NCBI GenBank assembly: GCA_947626745.1
Contig: CANQTF010000005.1
Span: 93,191-157,190, forward strand
Source: an uncultured Lachnospiraceae bacterium
Lineage (GTDB): Bacteria; Bacillota; Clostridia; Lachnospirales; Lachnospiraceae
Direction of reading: 5' to 3'
Length of the DNA: 64,000 nt
Numbering within the stretch: position 1 is the first letter of the stretch; every line of letters starts with the position of its first letter. Both the position numbers and the translations under genes were made by a program. Below the pieces are notes generated by a model. That model was not told the DNA's origin. It saw only the letters and a list, made by a program, of their open reading frames with translations, and searched no databases. Below are positions 1-9,409 of the stretch, piece by piece.

Positions 1-261
1 GATGAAAATAAAATAGCAGATGTTATAGTTTCGCCCGACAGGATCTTTGCGAGCTGCAGGGCCGTCACCGTGAACGAACAGGGGCGGCATATGGCGCAGA
101 ACGGCAACCGCCTGGGAGAAGCGCAGCTGGCGGGGCGGATGCATTTTGCGGATCGGGAACAGGTCAGGATCTACGACGGCAGCGGCAGATTTTACGGCAT
201 ATACGGCTACGAACAGGCGGCGCAGTCGCTGCGGCCGGTCAAGATGTTCCTGACGGAGTGA
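1..261 (+). CDS. truB: tRNA pseudouridine(55) synthase TruB, C-terminal fragment
   Basis: The reading frame is open from the first base of the window, so this is the 3' end of a gene that begins upstream. The visible 86 residues end in a pattern typical of the TruB C-terminus (basic residues, then RVYDG-like, GIY and RPVKMFL-like segments; here VRIYDG, GIYGY, RPVKMFLTE). TruB makes pseudouridine 55 in the T-loop of most tRNAs. The immediate downstream gene is ribF, and truB-ribF is a very common pair in Firmicutes, which supports the call. The catalytic Asp lies outside the window, so the assignment rests on the tail and the context. Confidence 0.8.
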   Translation, partial: DENKIADVIVSPDRIFASCRAVTVNEQGRHMAQNGNRLGEAQLAGRMHFADREQVRIYDGSGRFYGIYGYEQAAQSLRPVKMFLTE

Positions 262-333
262 AGCCGCGTATCCCGCGGCGGGGCAGAGGCCGATGCGCGT
301 CAAGAGCGGCCAGGGAACGGAGACGGATTAAGT

Positions 334-1263
334 ATGCAGATCATAGAGCGGACGACGGCGTTTTGGCTAAACGGAAAGAGCGCGGTCGCTATCGGCAAAT
401 TTGACGGTGTGCATCTCGGCCACCGGAAGCTGATCGACAGGATCACGGAGCAAAAAAAAGCGGGCCTGACCGCCACGGTATTTACCTTTGACACTTCGGC
501 GGCGGCTTTTTTCGGCGGAGACGAGAAGGAGCTGACGACGCCGGCGGAAAAGAGGAGCATCTTTGCGGAGCTGGGCGTCGATGTCCTGATCGAGTTTCCT
601 TTGAATAAGGAGACGGCGGCCACAGAGCCGGAAGAGTTTATACGGAAATATCTCGCCGCACAGATGCAGACGGCGTATATCTGTGCCGGCACGGATCTGT
701 CTTTCGGCAGAAACGGCGCGGGCGGGTACGGACTGCTGGCGGAATACGCCGGCGTGTATGGCTATCGGACGGAGCTGATCGAGAAAGTCACCGTGGGCGG
801 CGCGGCGGTCAGCTCCACCAGAGTGCGGGCGGCTGTGCGCGCGGGAGACATGGAGGCGGCGGCGCAGATGCTCGGGACGCCGTACAGCGTGAGCGGGACG
901 GTGGTACACGGCAGACAGCTCGGCCGCACGATCGGTATGCCGACGGCAAACATCGTACCGGACGGCGCAAAGCTCCTGCCGCCGCACGGCGTCTACTATT
1001 CCAGAGCGGTCACGGGCGGCAGAGCGTACCGCAGCATATCCAACGTGGGCTGCAAGCCGACGGTCGATGCGCAGAGCGCCGTCGGGGTGGAGACTTATCT
1101 GTATGATTTCGACGATGACCTGTACGGCAGGGACATGAAAGTGGAGCTTCTCGCCTTTCGCAGACCGGAAATGAAGTTTGACGGTGTGGCGCAGCTCCGC
1201 GCCCGCATGGAAGCGGACATCGCGGCGGGAAAAGAGTACCGGGGAACAGTTTTTGGGGAATAG
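334..1263 (+). CDS. ribF: Bifunctional riboflavin kinase / FAD synthetase RibF
   Basis: Makes FMN from riboflavin and FAD from FMN. The N-terminal nucleotidyltransferase domain (about residues 1-180) carries the GxFDGVHxGH signature at residues 21-30 and the STRVR segment near 155. The C-terminal riboflavin-kinase barrel shows GRTIGMPTANI and the SNVGCKPTV stretch, followed by a hydrophobic LLAFRRPEMKF segment. The length of 309 residues is normal for the two-domain enzyme. It lies 72 bp after truB, probably cotranscribed. Confidence 0.95.
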   Translation: MQIIERTTAFWLNGKSAVAIGKFDGVHLGHRKLIDRITEQKKAGLTATVFTFDTSAAAFFGGDEKELTTPAEKRSIFAELGVDVLIEFPLNKETAATEPEEFIRKYLAAQMQTAYICAGTDLSFGRNGAGGYGLLAEYAGVYGYRTELIEKVTVGGAAVSSTRVRAAVRAGDMEAAAQMLGTPYSVSGTVVHGRQLGRTIGMPTANIVPDGAKLLPPHGVYYSRAVTGGRAYRSISNVGCKPTVDAQSAVGVETYLYDFDDDLYGRDMKVELLAFRRPEMKFDGVAQLRARMEADIAAGKEYRGTVFGE

Positions 1264-1266
1264 GGC

Positions 1267-1295
1267 TTGTCAGCATACTATATTTTGTATAAAAT
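1267..1295 (+). promoter_or_regulatory. Sigma-A-type promoter for the Na/Pi cotransporter gene
   Basis: TTGTCA at 1267-1272 and TAAAAT at 1290-1295 with a 17-bp spacer, just after the ribF stop and about 60 bp ahead of the next start codon. Confidence 0.6.
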
Positions 1296-1353
1296 AGGAT
1301 TGTGTAGTTTTACGCGGGGAATCAGCACAGAGGCGAAGGGAAGCTGAAACGAG

Positions 1354-2982
1354 ATGAATCTATCTATCATTCTTTCTATGGCGGGCGGCTTGGGACTGTT
1401 CCTGTACGGTATGCGGCTCATGAGCGACAGTATCGAGAAGGTCGCCGGCGCAAAACTGAGGGGCATACTGGAACGGCTGACGACGAACCGCTTCACGGGC
1501 ATTTTTGTGGGTATGCTTTTCACCGCGGCGATACAGTCGTCTTCCGCCTGTACGGTCATGGTGGTCAGCTTTGTCAATTCCGGGCTGATGACGCTGACAC
1601 AGGCGGCGGGCGTGATCTTCGGCGCGAACATCGGTACGACGATCACGGCCTTGCTCGTATCTTTTAAGTTAGAAAAAATAGCACCTGTTATATTACTCGC
1701 GGGCGTGCTGGTCGTCATGTTCTGCAAGAAACAGAAGATATCGCGCTGGGGCGAGGTCATCATCGGCTTCGGCGTCCTCTTCATGGGCCTGAGCACGATG
1801 TCCGGCGCTATGGCGGGCATGAAGGATTCGCCCGCGGTCTTACATATGTTCGCGTCCCTGCGTTCTCCCATCCTTGCGGTCATTCTCGGCGCCGTGCTCA
1901 CGGCGGTCATTCAGAGTTCCTCGGTCACTGTCAGTATCATGGTGCTGCTCGCCAATCAAGGGCTTCTCAGCATGGATATCGGTCTGTACATCATCTTGGG
2001 CTGTAATATCGGCGCCTGTACGTCGGCGGTGCTGGCGTCCATGAACGGCAAGAAGGACGCCAAGCGGGCGGCTGCGATCCATTTGATCTTCAATGTGATC
2101 GGTACGGTCATCGTGTTCGTGATATTTACCTTTGGGGTGCATCAGATCGTGCTCGCGCTCAGCGCGATGGCGGGGAACAATATGGGCCGTGTCATCGCTT
2201 ACGCGCACAGCTTGATCAAGATATTCCAGGTCATCATCATGATGCCTTTTATCCAGGGCATTGTGAAGCTGACCTATCTTCTGATACCGGGCGACGACAG
2301 GAAGGTGGGTTACAGGGACAGCTATCAGTTGAAGTACATAGGCGAGAAAGTGCTTTTAAATCCCGCCACGGCCGTTGTGGAGGCAATCAAAGAGCTGGAC
2401 CGCATGGCGTCTCTGGCTGACGAGAACCTCAACCGCGCCATGAATGCCCTGATGACGTTAGAGCAGGAGGATATCGAGGAAGTGCGTAACGTGGAGAAGA
2501 ATATCGACTTCCTGAGCCACGCGATCACGCAGTACCTCGTCAAAATCAACCAGACGACCCTGCCGATCGAGGACCTGAAAAATATCGGCGCCCTGTTCCA
2601 CGCCGTGAACGATGTGGAGCGGATCGGCGATCACGCCGAGAGCATAGCGGACGCCGCGGAGCGCAGGATCAAGACCGGCGTCGGTTTCTCGAAGGAAGCG
2701 CAGAAGGAGCTGGGCGAGATGCTGAATATGGTGAATACGATACTGCGGTTTTCACTGGAAATGTTTGTGAAGAGCACGGAGGAGCACGTCGAGGATATCC
2801 TGAATCTGGAGGACGCCATCGACGAGAAGGAGAGAGAGCTGCAGGAGAAGCATATCGAGCGGCTTTCCGCCAACGAGTGCTCGCCCGAAGCGGGGGCGCT
2901 GTTCTCCGATATCGTCTCGATCCTGGAGAGGGTGGCGGATCACGCGGTCAATGTTGCCTTTGCCAACAACTACGGCGAGTAG
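1354..2982 (+). CDS. Na+/phosphate cotransporter family protein with PhoU-like domain
   Basis: A 542-residue membrane protein of the NptA/PNaS family, expected to couple phosphate uptake (or export) to sodium. The membrane part (about residues 1-310) contains the two inverted-repeat signatures of the family, QSSSACTVM at residue 61 and QSSSVTVSI at residue 187. The cytoplasmic C-terminal third (about 340-540) is helical with paired motifs ending in ERIGDHAESIAD and ERVADHAVNVA, typical of PhoU four-helix bundles that bind metal clusters. It has its own promoter and stands alone between ribF and the signalling genes. Transport direction and ion cannot be read from sequence. Confidence 0.88.
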   Translation: MNLSIILSMAGGLGLFLYGMRLMSDSIEKVAGAKLRGILERLTTNRFTGIFVGMLFTAAIQSSSACTVMVVSFVNSGLMTLTQAAGVIFGANIGTTITALLVSFKLEKIAPVILLAGVLVVMFCKKQKISRWGEVIIGFGVLFMGLSTMSGAMAGMKDSPAVLHMFASLRSPILAVILGAVLTAVIQSSSVTVSIMVLLANQGLLSMDIGLYIILGCNIGACTSAVLASMNGKKDAKRAAAIHLIFNVIGTVIVFVIFTFGVHQIVLALSAMAGNNMGRVIAYAHSLIKIFQVIIMMPFIQGIVKLTYLLIPGDDRKVGYRDSYQLKYIGEKVLLNPATAVVEAIKELDRMASLADENLNRAMNALMTLEQEDIEEVRNVEKNIDFLSHAITQYLVKINQTTLPIEDLKNIGALFHAVNDVERIGDHAESIADAAERRIKTGVGFSKEAQKELGEMLNMVNTILRFSLEMFVKSTEEHVEDILNLEDAIDEKERELQEKHIERLSANECSPEAGALFSDIVSILERVADHAVNVAFANNYGE

Positions 2983-3059
2983 GGACGTTTGTCATAAGGG
3001 ACTATATCCGCATGCTTCATAATATACTGTAACAGCTTTTGAAAATAAGGAGGCGCTCT

Positions 3060-5111
3060 ATGAGCGGTGTAAGAGAGAAGAAATTGGGCAGTCTGTACCG
3101 GAGGCGGGTCTGGCCGTCGGTTTTTGCCCTTATATTTTTTGCCGTTGCCTGTCTGGCGACGTTCGCGGTCTTCCTGTATCTGTTCGTTATGTGTATCATG
3201 GGGACGAAGGTGGTCGGACACTACGAGGACGCGCAGCGGGTGAGCGGTATTTTGAGCGCCCTCATGGACGGCGGCGATACGGTGGAGGAAGCTGCCGAGG
3301 AGATGCACGATTACATACTGGGCAATCAGGATATCTGCGTCGTGGACAGAAACAGGAACATCGTGTTCCTGACGGGCGACTCGGAGCCTGATTTCACCAG
3401 AAAGCTGCAGTTCAAGGTGGGGCGCGAGTTCACGGCGGTGGCGGACAGCAAGAGCTTCCTTGCCCCCGACGAGGGGATGCGCACGATCCAATCCATACCC
3501 GTGAAGGATATCGTGGGCAGCGTCTTCGACCCGATGGACGAGAAGGAGACGCGCACACAGTGGCTGGGCGAGACGGTGATACGTCAGGATTACTGGCTGC
3601 GCGTGCCGTTCAGAGATGAGACCTATGCGCTGTACGTCAAGAGCAGTTTACAGGCGCAGAGGCAGGATATCATCTATGTATATCTGTTCGGGTTTGGCGT
3701 CATGGCGCTTTTGCTGATCCCCATGGTCTTACTCTTTGTCAATACGATCCGCACGGCCGTTCTGCAGCGCAGGATGAGCCGCCTGATCTATCTGGATACG
3801 GTGACGGGAGGAAGGAACTGGCTGTTTTTTCAGAATTATGCACACAGGATCCTGTCCAGAATACGGAACAACAAGAAAGCGTTTGCGCTGGTGAACCTCC
3901 ATTTGGAGCGCTACCAGAACTACCGCGCATGCTACGGCGTCAAGGCCGGCGATGAGCTTCTGGAGGCGATGAGCGGATTTTTGAATGCCCGTGTGGGAAA
4001 GAACGAATCCTTTGCCAGATATGAGGGCGCGGATTTCGGTATGCTGCTCGCGTGTACGGGCGAGAGTGAGAAAGAGCGTCAGGAGAACTGCAGGAAGCGT
4101 GTGCGCTCTCTGTTGGCGGAGCTGACAGGGCTGCGCCCGAACCAGAAGATCCATTTCCATGCGGGGATCGACATGATCCCGCCGTATGTAGACAAGGACG
4201 GTAAATGGTATCACCGGAGAAAAGATGCCGATGTGGAGCAGCTGTACACCTATGCCAACGCGGCGAGGCTGGAGTCGGACACTGTGGAGGAACAGCGCAT
4301 CCCCTTCTTTGATCAGGATATGCTGGGCAGACAGAAATGGGAGCGCTGGGTGGAGGACACGATGGAAACGGCGCTTCACAACGGGGAGTTTCAGGTGTAT
4401 CTGCAGCCGAAGTACAGTCCCGCGAGCGGCAAGCTGGTGGGCGCGGAGGCGCTGGTGCGCTGGGTCAGCCTTTCCACGGGAATGATCACACCGAGCCATT
4501 TTATCCCGATCTTCGAGCGGACCGGCTTCATCACGCAGCTCGATGATTACATGATCTCCAAGGTTGCCAAGATGCAGGCGGAGTGGATGATACAGGGCAG
4601 GAAGATGATACCGATCTCCGTGAACGTGTCCCGTGCCCATTTTGCACAGGAAGGGCTGGCGGAGCATATCTGCGGGCTTGTGGACGCCTACGGGCCGGAT
4701 CACGGGCTGATCGAACTGGAAGTGACGGAGAGCGCGTTCTTTGATGACAAGGATATTCTGATCGAGACCGTCAAACAGCTTAAGGCGTACGGCTTCCGCG
4801 TGTCGATGGACGATTTCGGCGCGGGCTATTCGTCGCTGAATTCCTTAAAGGATATTCCGCTGGACGTGCTGAAGCTGGACGGCGAATTTTTCCAAGGAGA
4901 CGAGGAGGGCGCCAAGCGGGGCGAGATCGTCGTCAGGGAGGCGATCCGTCTGGCCAGGGATCTGGATATGTGCGTTGTCGCGGAGGGGATCGAGAAGAAA
5001 GAGCAGGTGGATTTCCTGACGAGACAGGGCTGCGATATGATTCAGGGTTTTTACTATGCAAAGCCTATGCCGGTCGAAGAATTTGAGAAAAAAGTGGAAG
5101 AGGACGCATAG
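3060..5111 (+). CDS. Membrane c-di-GMP phosphodiesterase (degenerate GGDEF + EAL)
   Basis: Start taken at 3060, directly after AAGGAGG, rather than the in-frame ATG at 3039; the product is 683 residues. One transmembrane helix near residues 19-46 and another near 205-230 bracket an extracytoplasmic sensor segment. The following GGDEF domain reads RYEGADFG where active cyclases have GGDEF or GGEEF, so cyclase activity is probably lost. The EAL domain looks complete: EALVRW, ELEVTES, DDFGAGYSS, LKLDGEFF and VAEGIE are all present, predicting c-di-GMP hydrolysis. It ends 2 bp before the start of the hybrid kinase gene, so the two are probably coexpressed. Confidence 0.9.
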   Translation: MSGVREKKLGSLYRRRVWPSVFALIFFAVACLATFAVFLYLFVMCIMGTKVVGHYEDAQRVSGILSALMDGGDTVEEAAEEMHDYILGNQDICVVDRNRNIVFLTGDSEPDFTRKLQFKVGREFTAVADSKSFLAPDEGMRTIQSIPVKDIVGSVFDPMDEKETRTQWLGETVIRQDYWLRVPFRDETYALYVKSSLQAQRQDIIYVYLFGFGVMALLLIPMVLLFVNTIRTAVLQRRMSRLIYLDTVTGGRNWLFFQNYAHRILSRIRNNKKAFALVNLHLERYQNYRACYGVKAGDELLEAMSGFLNARVGKNESFARYEGADFGMLLACTGESEKERQENCRKRVRSLLAELTGLRPNQKIHFHAGIDMIPPYVDKDGKWYHRRKDADVEQLYTYANAARLESDTVEEQRIPFFDQDMLGRQKWERWVEDTMETALHNGEFQVYLQPKYSPASGKLVGAEALVRWVSLSTGMITPSHFIPIFERTGFITQLDDYMISKVAKMQAEWMIQGRKMIPISVNVSRAHFAQEGLAEHICGLVDAYGPDHGLIELEVTESAFFDDKDILIETVKQLKAYGFRVSMDDFGAGYSSLNSLKDIPLDVLKLDGEFFQGDEEGAKRGEIVVREAIRLARDLDMCVVAEGIEKKEQVDFLTRQGCDMIQGFYYAKPMPVEEFEKKVEEDA

Positions 5112-5113
5112 CG

Positions 5114-8100
5114 ATGCAGACATTTTTGATCATCATACAATTTGCGGGTATCATCATATTGTTTTCGGAGGCGCTCTATCTGGTGAACCAGAGACCCTCC
5201 AGACAGCAGATCAGGCTGCTCCTCTTAATGAGCGCGCTTATCATTGACTTTACGGGGTATCTGTTCGTCCTGCAGGCCGCCACGCAGGAGCAGTCCCTGC
5301 AGGCGCTGAAATTTTCCTATCTCGGCAGACCGATCGGCGTGCTGACGCTGTTTCTCTTCGTGATGGAGTACTGCAAGGTGAAGCTGCCGAAATGGGTGCC
5401 GGCGGCGCTGGGCGCTCTTCATATCGCGAGCATCATGCTGATTTTGACCTGCGACAGGCATAAGCTGTACTATGACAGCATCGCGTTTACGACGGACGGG
5501 TTGTTTCCGCATCTTGTGCTCGGGGCGGGGCCGGTGTGCCTCATCTATTACGGCTGTATCGTAGTCTATGTGGTCCTGATGGTGTTGGCCTGTACCCGCA
5601 GATACCGCCAGTGGATCAATGAGGCGGAACGGCACAGGATACTGGCATTCTATGCAATCATCGCCATTATGCTCCTCGGCTGGGCAGGGCATCTCTTCGA
5701 CTGGTTCGGCGGTTATGACTCCACCCTGATCACGGAGCTGATATCCGTCATCATACTGTCCTCCTATCTGTACAGGGATAAAGTGCTGGATACGCTGTCG
5801 ATGGCGCAGGATCAGGCGATCGACGAGCTGTCCGACGGTCTGGTGGTGCTGGATCACGACAATACGCTGATCTACAAGAACAAGAAGGCGGCGGAGCTCT
5901 ATCCGTTAGAGAACAACGCGTCCCTGCCGGCGGTCATCGGCGAGTTGGACGACTGTATCATCAACAAGACGAACATAGAGCGCGACAACCGTGTATACGA
6001 GGTGCGCAGCCGTCTGCTCACCAAGCAGAATATGTATTTCGGTAAGATGTATGTGTTCAACGATATCACGGAGAGCTTTCATCATGCAAGAAACGCAAAG
6101 GAACAGGCGGATATCATGAAGGGGCTCAAGGAGCGCGCGGAAGCGGCCAATCAGGCGAAGTCCACCTTTGTCTCCAACATCACCCACGAGATCAGGACGC
6201 CCATGAACGCCATTGTGGGCATGACGGAGATCCTGCTCAGGGAGGAGCTGTCGGAACAGGATAAAGGCTATCTGATGAATATCAAAAACTCCGGCAATGC
6301 GCTCTTGAACATCGTGAACGATATTCTGGATTTCTCCAAAATGGAGTCGGGCAAGATGGAGCTCGTGGAAGACGAGTACGATCCGATGCTCATGCTGAGC
6401 GATCTGAGCATGATCTTCCTGACGCGTATCGGCAGCAAGGATATGGAGATCCTGTATGACATCGACGAGAGGCTGCCGCGCAGACTGTACGGCGACGGGC
6501 TGCGCATCAGGCAGATCATTATCAACATTGTCAACAACGCTATCAAGTTTACGGACAGCGGTTTTGTCAGGCTGCAGATCGGCGTGGGGAACGTAACCGG
6601 CGATCGCATGGAGCTTCTGGTGTCCGTGAAAGATACCGGACAGGGGATCAAAGAGGAGGATCTGGATAAGCTGTTCGGGTCTTTCCAGCAGGTTGACAGC
6701 AAGAAGAACAGGGGCAAGGAGGGGACGGGGCTCGGCCTGTCCATTTCCAAGCAGCTTGTGGAGATGATGGGCGGCAGCATCGGCGTGAAGAGCACTTACG
6801 GCGAGGGCAGCGAGTTTTACTTTAACATCATACAGAAGGTAACGGATCCCGCACCGGCCGCGGAGCTTCATGATAAGGAAGCGCAGAAGCACTTGAAGAT
6901 CGGCGGCTGTTTTGGCAAGAAGTACCTGTGGGATGCGCTGGAGGAGCTGACAAAGCGGTACGGCGTCACGTGCGTGCCGTATGAGGAGTGGCGAAACACG
7001 AGAGAGCCGCTCGACTGCTTCTACATGGATAAGCAGTCTTACGATAAGCTGGCGGGTGATCTGGACAACTACAGTTCGCAGATGGGCGAACTCTATGTGC
7101 TGCACAATCCGCTGCTGGAGGAGTGCAACGCGGCAGGTGTGACCGCCGTCAACAAACCGCTCTACAGCCTGAATTTCTGCAGGACGATCAACCATGAATC
7201 GCTGTACGTGGGGCCGGAGACGGAGGACTATATGAACTTTACCGCGCCGGACGCGTCGATCCTCGTGGTGGACGACAACGAGATCAATCTGGAAGTCACG
7301 GACGGACTTTTGGAGCCGTTGCATATGCAGATCGATACGGCGGACAGCGGCAAGCGGGCGATCCAGATGATGGAGAAGAAGAAGTATCACATCATCTTCA
7401 TGGATCACATGATGCCCGTCATGGACGGTATCGAGACGACGGAGCGCATCAGACAGACGGACGACGAATACCACCGGACCGTTCCGATCATCGCGCTGAC
7501 GGCAAACGCTCTCATGGATGCGCGCGAAAAATTCGCCAAGGCGGGCATGAATGATTTCGTGGCGAAGCCTATCGAGATGAAGGAGATCTGTAAATGTCTC
7601 AAAAAGTGGCTGCCGCCGGAGCTGGTCATAGCGGCCGATCCGGCCGGGCGGGAGAGTACGCAGCAGACGCCGGCCCCCAAGACCGGGCAGCCGGCAGCGG
7701 CAGCTGCGGCGCAGTCCGCACAGAAAAATGCGCTTCCGGATATTCCGGGGATCAACGCCGCCGACGGCATCAGGTATTCCGGCAGCGAGAAGATGTGGTA
7801 TAAGCTGCTGGGGGATTTCTACAAGCTGATCGACGCCAAGGCGAACAAGCTGGAAAAATGCCTGGCGGACGGGCTGATCAGGGATTACACGATCGAGGTA
7901 CACGCGCTGAAGAACACGGCCCGTATGGCGGGCGCGGCGCAGCTGTCCGAGTGGTTCCACCGCATGGAGGACTGCGGGAACGCCGGGGATATCGAGACGA
8001 TCACCGTAGAGACGCCTAAGCTCTTAGCTGAGCTGAGAAGCTATAAGGAAGTGCTGCGGCCTTACGGGGAGGCCGGCAATCAGAACAGGCGGGAAGCGTC

Positions 8101-8317
8101 GAAGGAAGAGCTGGCGGAGCTCCTACGGAAGATGCACGACGCGATGGACGGCTTCGATCTGGACGGTGTGGACGATGCCATGCAGGAGTTAGAGAAGCTG
8201 CGCATCCCGGACGACTGCACGGAGCTTATGGAATCGCTGCGCGTGGCGGTCGTAGACGTGATGATGGAAGAAGTCATGAATATTACGGACGAGATGATCC
8301 GGATCTTACAGGGATAG
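5114..8317 (+). CDS. Hybrid sensor histidine kinase (7TM sensor, HisKA, HATPase, REC, Hpt)
   Basis: 1067 residues. The N-terminal approximately 220 residues form several hydrophobic helices like the 7TM sensor module of histidine kinases, followed by a PAS-like linker (about 230-330). The kinase core has the phospho-acceptor H358 in THEIRTPMN, the N-box NIVNNAIKF, DTGQGI and GTGLGLSI. A receiver domain has D764 (IIFMDHMMP) and the conserved lysine in FVAKPI. The C-terminal Hpt domain has H930 in VHALKNTARMAG. It therefore carries a whole phosphorelay except the final output regulator. An ATG start lies immediately after the EAL gene. The partner regulator and signal are unknown. Confidence 0.9.
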   Translation: MQTFLIIIQFAGIIILFSEALYLVNQRPSRQQIRLLLLMSALIIDFTGYLFVLQAATQEQSLQALKFSYLGRPIGVLTLFLFVMEYCKVKLPKWVPAALGALHIASIMLILTCDRHKLYYDSIAFTTDGLFPHLVLGAGPVCLIYYGCIVVYVVLMVLACTRRYRQWINEAERHRILAFYAIIAIMLLGWAGHLFDWFGGYDSTLITELISVIILSSYLYRDKVLDTLSMAQDQAIDELSDGLVVLDHDNTLIYKNKKAAELYPLENNASLPAVIGELDDCIINKTNIERDNRVYEVRSRLLTKQNMYFGKMYVFNDITESFHHARNAKEQADIMKGLKERAEAANQAKSTFVSNITHEIRTPMNAIVGMTEILLREELSEQDKGYLMNIKNSGNALLNIVNDILDFSKMESGKMELVEDEYDPMLMLSDLSMIFLTRIGSKDMEILYDIDERLPRRLYGDGLRIRQIIINIVNNAIKFTDSGFVRLQIGVGNVTGDRMELLVSVKDTGQGIKEEDLDKLFGSFQQVDSKKNRGKEGTGLGLSISKQLVEMMGGSIGVKSTYGEGSEFYFNIIQKVTDPAPAAELHDKEAQKHLKIGGCFGKKYLWDALEELTKRYGVTCVPYEEWRNTREPLDCFYMDKQSYDKLAGDLDNYSSQMGELYVLHNPLLEECNAAGVTAVNKPLYSLNFCRTINHESLYVGPETEDYMNFTAPDASILVVDDNEINLEVTDGLLEPLHMQIDTADSGKRAIQMMEKKKYHIIFMDHMMPVMDGIETTERIRQTDDEYHRTVPIIALTANALMDAREKFAKAGMNDFVAKPIEMKEICKCLKKWLPPELVIAADPAGRESTQQTPAPKTGQPAAAAAAQSAQKNALPDIPGINAADGIRYSGSEKMWYKLLGDFYKLIDAKANKLEKCLADGLIRDYTIEVHALKNTARMAGAAQLSEWFHRMEDCGNAGDIETITVETPKLLAELRSYKEVLRPYGEAGNQNRREASKEELAELLRKMHDAMDGFDLDGVDDAMQELEKLRIPDDCTELMESLRVAVVDVMMEEVMNITDEMIRILQG

Positions 8318-8339
8318 GGCCGGACATGGAGGAAGAACG

Positions 8340-8367
8340 AAAAAAGGGAGCGGCGCTCCCTTTTTTG
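8340..8367. terminator. Bidirectional intrinsic terminator between the kinase gene and purC
   Basis: A GGGAGC/GCTCCC stem with a 3-nt loop, flanked by an A-run on the left and a T-run on the right. It can stop the + strand kinase operon and the convergent purC. Confidence 0.85.
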
Positions 8368-8369
8368 TT

Positions 8370-9248
8370 TTATCCTATCTGCAGCTTTTTGCCCGTCAGG
8401 AGCTCGTACCCCTGAAGATACTTGTCAATGGTCTTTTGCACGATGTCGTCCGGAAGCGTCCAGTCGTGCCCCTCGTTGGCTTTCAGCCAGTCTCGCGCAA
8501 ACTGCTTGTCAAAGGAGGGCTGCGCATGGCCCGGTTCATAGCCCTCCGCGGGCCAGAAGCGGGAGCTGTCGGGCGTGAGCATCTCGTCGCCGAGGACGAT
8601 GCGGCCGTCCTCGTCCAGACCGAATTCAAACTTGGTATCCGCGATGATGATACCGCGGGTCAGCGCATACGCCGCACATTTCTTGTAGAGGGCGATGGTG
8701 TAGTCGCGCAGCTTGGCGGCGTACGCCGCGCCCTTGCCGGGGAAGCGCGCCTCCAGATAATCCACGCTCTGTTCGTAGGAGATATTCTCGTCATGGTCGC
8801 CGATCTCAGCTTTGGTGGAAGGCGTGTAGATCGGCTCGGGCAGCTTGTCGGATTCCCGCAGACCCTCCGGCAGCTTTATGCCGCAGACGGTGCCGTCCTT
8901 CACATAGCTCGCCCAGCCGCTGCCGGTGATGTAGCCGCGCACGATGCACTCGATCGGCAGCATGTCCAGTTTGCGGCACAGCATACTGTTGCCGTTGAAT
9001 CTGTCCTGTCTGAAAAATGGGGGCATGTCCTTGACATCTACGGAGATCATGTGGTTGGGGACGATGTCCTGCGTCATGTCGAACCAGAATTTGGACATCT
9101 GCGTCAGCACTGCCCCCTTCTTGGTCACTTGGTTGTGCAGGATCACGTCAAAGCAGCTTATCCGGTCTGTCGCTACCATGATCAGACTGTCGCCGTTGTC
9201 GTAGATCTCGCGTACTTTTCCCTCTTTGATTGGTTTTAATTCGCTCAT
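8370..9248 (-). CDS. purC: Phosphoribosylaminoimidazole-succinocarboxamide synthase PurC
   Basis: Ligates aspartate to CAIR in de novo purine synthesis. Start chosen at 9248 (MSELKPIKEGKVREIYD), preceded by GGAGG; an upstream in-frame ATG at 9290 would add 14 unlikely residues and sits inside the promoter. Characteristic segments are GKVREIYDNGD, ATDRISCFDV, ECIVRGYITGSGW, DTKFEFG and DEMLTPDSSRFW. The length of 292 residues is that of the longer SAICAR synthetases found in many Firmicutes. Single-gene unit, convergent with the kinase gene. Confidence 0.95.
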   Translation of the reverse strand: MSELKPIKEGKVREIYDNGDSLIMVATDRISCFDVILHNQVTKKGAVLTQMSKFWFDMTQDIVPNHMISVDVKDMPPFFRQDRFNGNSMLCRKLDMLPIECIVRGYITGSGWASYVKDGTVCGIKLPEGLRESDKLPEPIYTPSTKAEIGDHDENISYEQSVDYLEARFPGKGAAYAAKLRDYTIALYKKCAAYALTRGIIIADTKFEFGLDEDGRIVLGDEMLTPDSSRFWPAEGYEPGHAQPSFDKQFARDWLKANEGHDWTLPDDIVQKTIDKYLQGYELLTGKKLQIG

Positions 9249-9280
9249 AAACGCCTCCGTCGTATGTTCCTTTTGCGCAT

Positions 9281-9310
9281 AATATATCACAAGTAGCCCC
9301 CGATTGACAA
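9281..9310 (-). promoter_or_regulatory. Promoter for purC
   Basis: On the minus strand, TTGTCA (9310-9305) and TATATT (9286-9281) are separated by 18 bp, about 33 bp ahead of the purC start. No purine riboswitch fits in the remaining leader. Confidence 0.5.
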
Positions 9311-9329
9311 GTATTCCCCGAAAAAGTTA

Positions 9330-9358
9330 TTGTCAACAAAATATCCTTGTGGTATTAT
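9330..9358 (+). promoter_or_regulatory. Sigma-A-type promoter for the pantothenate/CoA block
   Basis: TTGTCA at 9330-9335 and TATTAT at 9353-9358 with a 17-bp spacer, divergent from the purC promoter and about 50 bp before the ECF gene. Confidence 0.7.
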
Positions 9359-9409
9359 GTCAGCGTATTGTATCTCATATATGAGAATAATAACAGGAGG
9401 ATTTGTACC

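Noticed and set aside
5906..7960. Long minus-strand open frame (684 codons) opposite the hybrid kinase
   Set aside because: Arg/His/Leu-rich sequence typical of the antisense of GC-rich genes, with no ribosome site or family resemblance; the + strand kinase is certain.
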